From NCBI GenBank assembly GCA_947458525.1, contig CANHAG010000053.1, forward strand, positions 1 through 7,315: 7,315 nt of DNA. The letters run 5' to 3'. The translations under genes were made by a program, and so were the position numbers. The stretch is from Rhodospirillaceae bacterium. GTDB taxonomy: Bacteria; Pseudomonadota; Alphaproteobacteria; Rickettsiales; UBA3002. Shown here one piece after another: positions 5,871 to 7,315 of the stretch (positions are counted from its first letter, which is position 1; every line of letters begins with the position of its first letter). The notes beneath the pieces are model-generated. The model saw only the letters and a program-made list of their open reading frames with translations. It was not told the DNA's origin and ran no database searches.

Positions 5871-7118
5871 CTAGTTCAGCTTCTGGGCTTTGATAAGGAT
5901 ATGGTGTTTTTTGCCTTTAGAGAGCTTGGCGAATCCTTGAGCAAAATCCGCCGCGCTCAGGCGATGGTTTTCAGATGCTATCTTCACGTCATTCACGCTT
6001 ACGCCACCGCCTTTAATGAGATCTCGCGCTTCACGATTGCTTTTGGCGAGTTTGGTTTGCGTCAGCAACTCATAGACCGGCATGTCGTCAAAAGACGTGT
6101 GATATTCTGGCAGGTTGGCGCTGACGCCAGTGCCTGCGAAGGTCTCCGCGGCGGTGCGCGCCGCCTTCTCTGCCGCTTCGCGCCCGTGGAGCAAGGCGGT
6201 GGCTTCGGTGGCCAGAATCTTTTTCGCGTCGTTGATTCTGGCACTGCCGACCCAGCTTTCATACTCCGCAATTTGCGCGAGATCTATTTCCGTAAATAAT
6301 TTGAGGAAGCGGATCACATCCCCATCTTCCGTATTGCGCCAGAACTGCCAGTAATCATAGGGCGAGCATAACTCGGCATTGAGCCAGACCGCGCCTGCCG
6401 CCGTTTTCCCCATTTTCGCGCCCGAGGCGGTGGTCATGAGTGGCGAAGTGATGCCGAAGAGTTCTCCCCGCCCGAGGCGTCGCGCTAGCTCAATTCCGCT
6501 GACAATATTCCCCCACTGGTCGGAACCGCCCATCTGTACGCGGCAGCCTTCGCGCTTATTCAGTTCCACGAAATCATAAGCCTGTAAAATCATGTAGTTG
6601 AATTCAAGGAAGCTGAGATTCTGCTCGCGCTCGAGGCGCAGTTTCACTGAATCCATCGTCAGCATGCGGTTGATGGAAAAATGGCGGCCATACTTGCTCA
6701 AAAATTCGATGTAATGTAGGCCGCGCAACCAAGTATCGTTATTGACCATGCGCGCGGCATTGGTAAGGGCTTCGTTACTGCTGAAATCAAGAAACTGTGA
6801 AAACACCACCTTCAGCCCGTCCATATTCGCCTGAATCTGTGCGTCGGTGAGGGGCGGGCGGCTTTCATCTTTCCCGCTTGGGTCGCCAATTCTGGTCGTG
6901 CCGCCACCCAGCAAAACAATCGGGCGGTGGCCGCATTTTTGCCACCAGCGCAGCAGCATGATCTGCACCAGCGAGCCCACATGCAGCGAGGGCGCGGTGC
7001 AGTCAAACCCGATATAGGCCGTCTGGCCGGGGGTTTTGACGAGTTCGCGCAGACCCGCCTCATCCGTCATCTGATGGACGAAACCGCGTTCTTTGATAAT
7101 GTCGATGAAGTTCTGCAT
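5871..7118 (-). CDS. tyrS: Tyrosyl-tRNA synthetase
   Basis: A class I aminoacyl-tRNA synthetase that charges tRNA(Tyr) with tyrosine using ATP. It has 415 residues from ATG 7118, a usual TyrRS length. The longer in-frame ORF to 7262 adds 48 residues with no family resemblance that run antisense to anmK. MQNFIDIIKERGFVHQMTDE matches where bacterial TyrRS proteins begin. Visible parts: tyrosine-pocket strand AYIGFDCTAPSLHVGSL with the HIGH-type HVGS at 46-49; GGGTTRIGDPSG (71-82); tyrosine-recognition NYMILQAYDF (174-183) and GGSDQWGNI (197-205); KMSKS-type loop KMGKT (235-239). A C-terminal S4-type RNA-binding domain spans about 346-415, with NREARDLIKGGGVSVND. All signature motifs are intact. 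The ribosome binding site is weak (an AAGAA stretch). It is divergent from anmK across 42 bases. Confidence 0.97.
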   Translation of the reverse strand: MQNFIDIIKERGFVHQMTDEAGLRELVKTPGQTAYIGFDCTAPSLHVGSLVQIMLLRWWQKCGHRPIVLLGGGTTRIGDPSGKDESRPPLTDAQIQANMDGLKVVFSQFLDFSSNEALTNAARMVNNDTWLRGLHYIEFLSKYGRHFSINRMLTMDSVKLRLEREQNLSFLEFNYMILQAYDFVELNKREGCRVQMGGSDQWGNIVSGIELARRLGRGELFGITSPLMTTASGAKMGKTAAGAVWLNAELCSPYDYWQFWRNTEDGDVIRFLKLFTEIDLAQIAEYESWVGSARINDAKKILATEATALLHGREAAEKAARTAAETFAGTGVSANLPEYHTSFDDMPVYELLTQTKLAKSNREARDLIKGGGVSVNDVKIASENHRLSAADFAQGFAKLSKGKKHHILIKAQKLN

Positions 7119-7137
7119 ATCGGTTCTTGAGGGAAAT

Positions 7138-7167
7138 CTCATAACGTGCAACATGGCGGCATGACAA
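7138..7167 (-). promoter_or_regulatory. Possible tyrS promoter overlapping the anmK start
   Basis: On the minus strand TTGTCA (7167-7162, 5 of 6 match to TTGACA) lies 18 bases before TATGAG (7143-7138, 4 of 6 match to TATAAT). Initiation near 7131 would leave only about 12 leader bases before ATG 7118, which is short. The -35 box overlaps the anmK start codon region. It was found by eye and is weakly supported. No matching rightward promoter for anmK is convincing. Confidence 0.25.
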
Positions 7168-7315
7168 GTGCTATCACGTTTCCGGCCTGGGTCATCGGCC
7201 TGATGAGCGGCACCTCGATGGACGGGGTCGATGCCGCCCTGCTCTATACGGATGGTGAGCATATCGCCCGCCCCGGCGCGTCGCTCACCCTGCCTTATGA
7301 CGAGGAACTTCGCCG
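7161..7315 (+). CDS. anmK: Anhydro-N-acetylmuramic acid kinase, N-terminal fragment (3' end outside window)
   Basis: AnmK hydrolyses and phosphorylates 1,6-anhydro-N-acetylmuramic acid released by peptidoglycan turnover, giving MurNAc-6-phosphate with ATP, so that cell-wall sugars are recycled in the cytoplasm. Only 51 full codons are present before the right edge. The recognisable mark is the nucleotide-binding signature [20 protein letters not shown] at residues 10-29, which is highly characteristic of AnmK, followed by a TDGEHI turn and the LPYDEELR helix start. ATG 7161 is the only nearby in-frame start and places the signature at the usual distance from the N-terminus. No clear Shine-Dalgarno precedes it. 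The gene is divergent from tyrS, an arrangement I associate with Alphaproteobacteria. The frame is open to the edge with no sign of damage. Confidence 0.93.
   Translation, partial: MTSAITFPAWVIGLMSGTSMDGVDAALLYTDGEHIARPGASLTLPYDEELR

Noticed and set aside
7119..7262. 48-residue N-terminal extension of tyrS
   Set aside because: It does not resemble TyrRS N-termini and is antisense to the conserved anmK signature. ATG 7118 matches the family start.

Overview
The window looks like a stretch of ordinary alphaproteobacterial chromosome. The evidence is the tyrosyl-tRNA synthetase with an HVGS/KMGKT signature, transcribed divergently from anmK, and a very large exported beta-rich/TPR protein of a kind I associate with Alphaproteobacteria. 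Base composition is moderately GC-rich and fairly even, apart from AT-richer intergenic stretches. I see no tRNA, rRNA, CRISPR array, insertion sequence, integrase or other mobile element. The lineage call is inference from protein character, not from a search.

Layout, left to right. The 3' part of pheT (phenylalanyl-tRNA synthetase beta chain) runs in from the left edge to 815. After 75 bases comes a 1112-residue exported protein (891-4229, + strand): signal peptide, beta-rich module, proline-rich linker with four TTKK-like motifs, second beta-rich module, then a long TPR-type helical region. A 101-base gap precedes a 252-residue putative lipoprotein of unknown function (4331-5089, + strand). 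It converges, with only 2 bases between, on a host-attachment-family (PF10116-like) gene on the minus strand (5092-5625). A 245-base gene-free stretch (5626-5870) holds a good promoter for that gene, a terminator-like hairpin with seven T residues facing the opposite way, and an AT-rich inverted repeat. tyrS (5871-7118, minus) follows. Across 42 bases from it, the first 51 codons of anmK (anhydro-N-acetylmuramic acid kinase) run off the right edge.

How the genes fit together. pheT and tyrS are translation housekeeping genes, and anmK recycles cell-wall muropeptide sugar. The TPR protein and the lipoprotein are probably periplasmic or envelope-associated, with no assigned role. No defence, secretion or biosynthetic system is recognisable. 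The most interesting points are regulatory: the lipoprotein gene has no terminator of its own, and the first strong + strand terminator lies just past the promoter of the opposing gene, which suggests an mRNA that is antisense to that whole gene. The large TPR protein and the lipoprotein are the two uncharacterised proteins worth following up.
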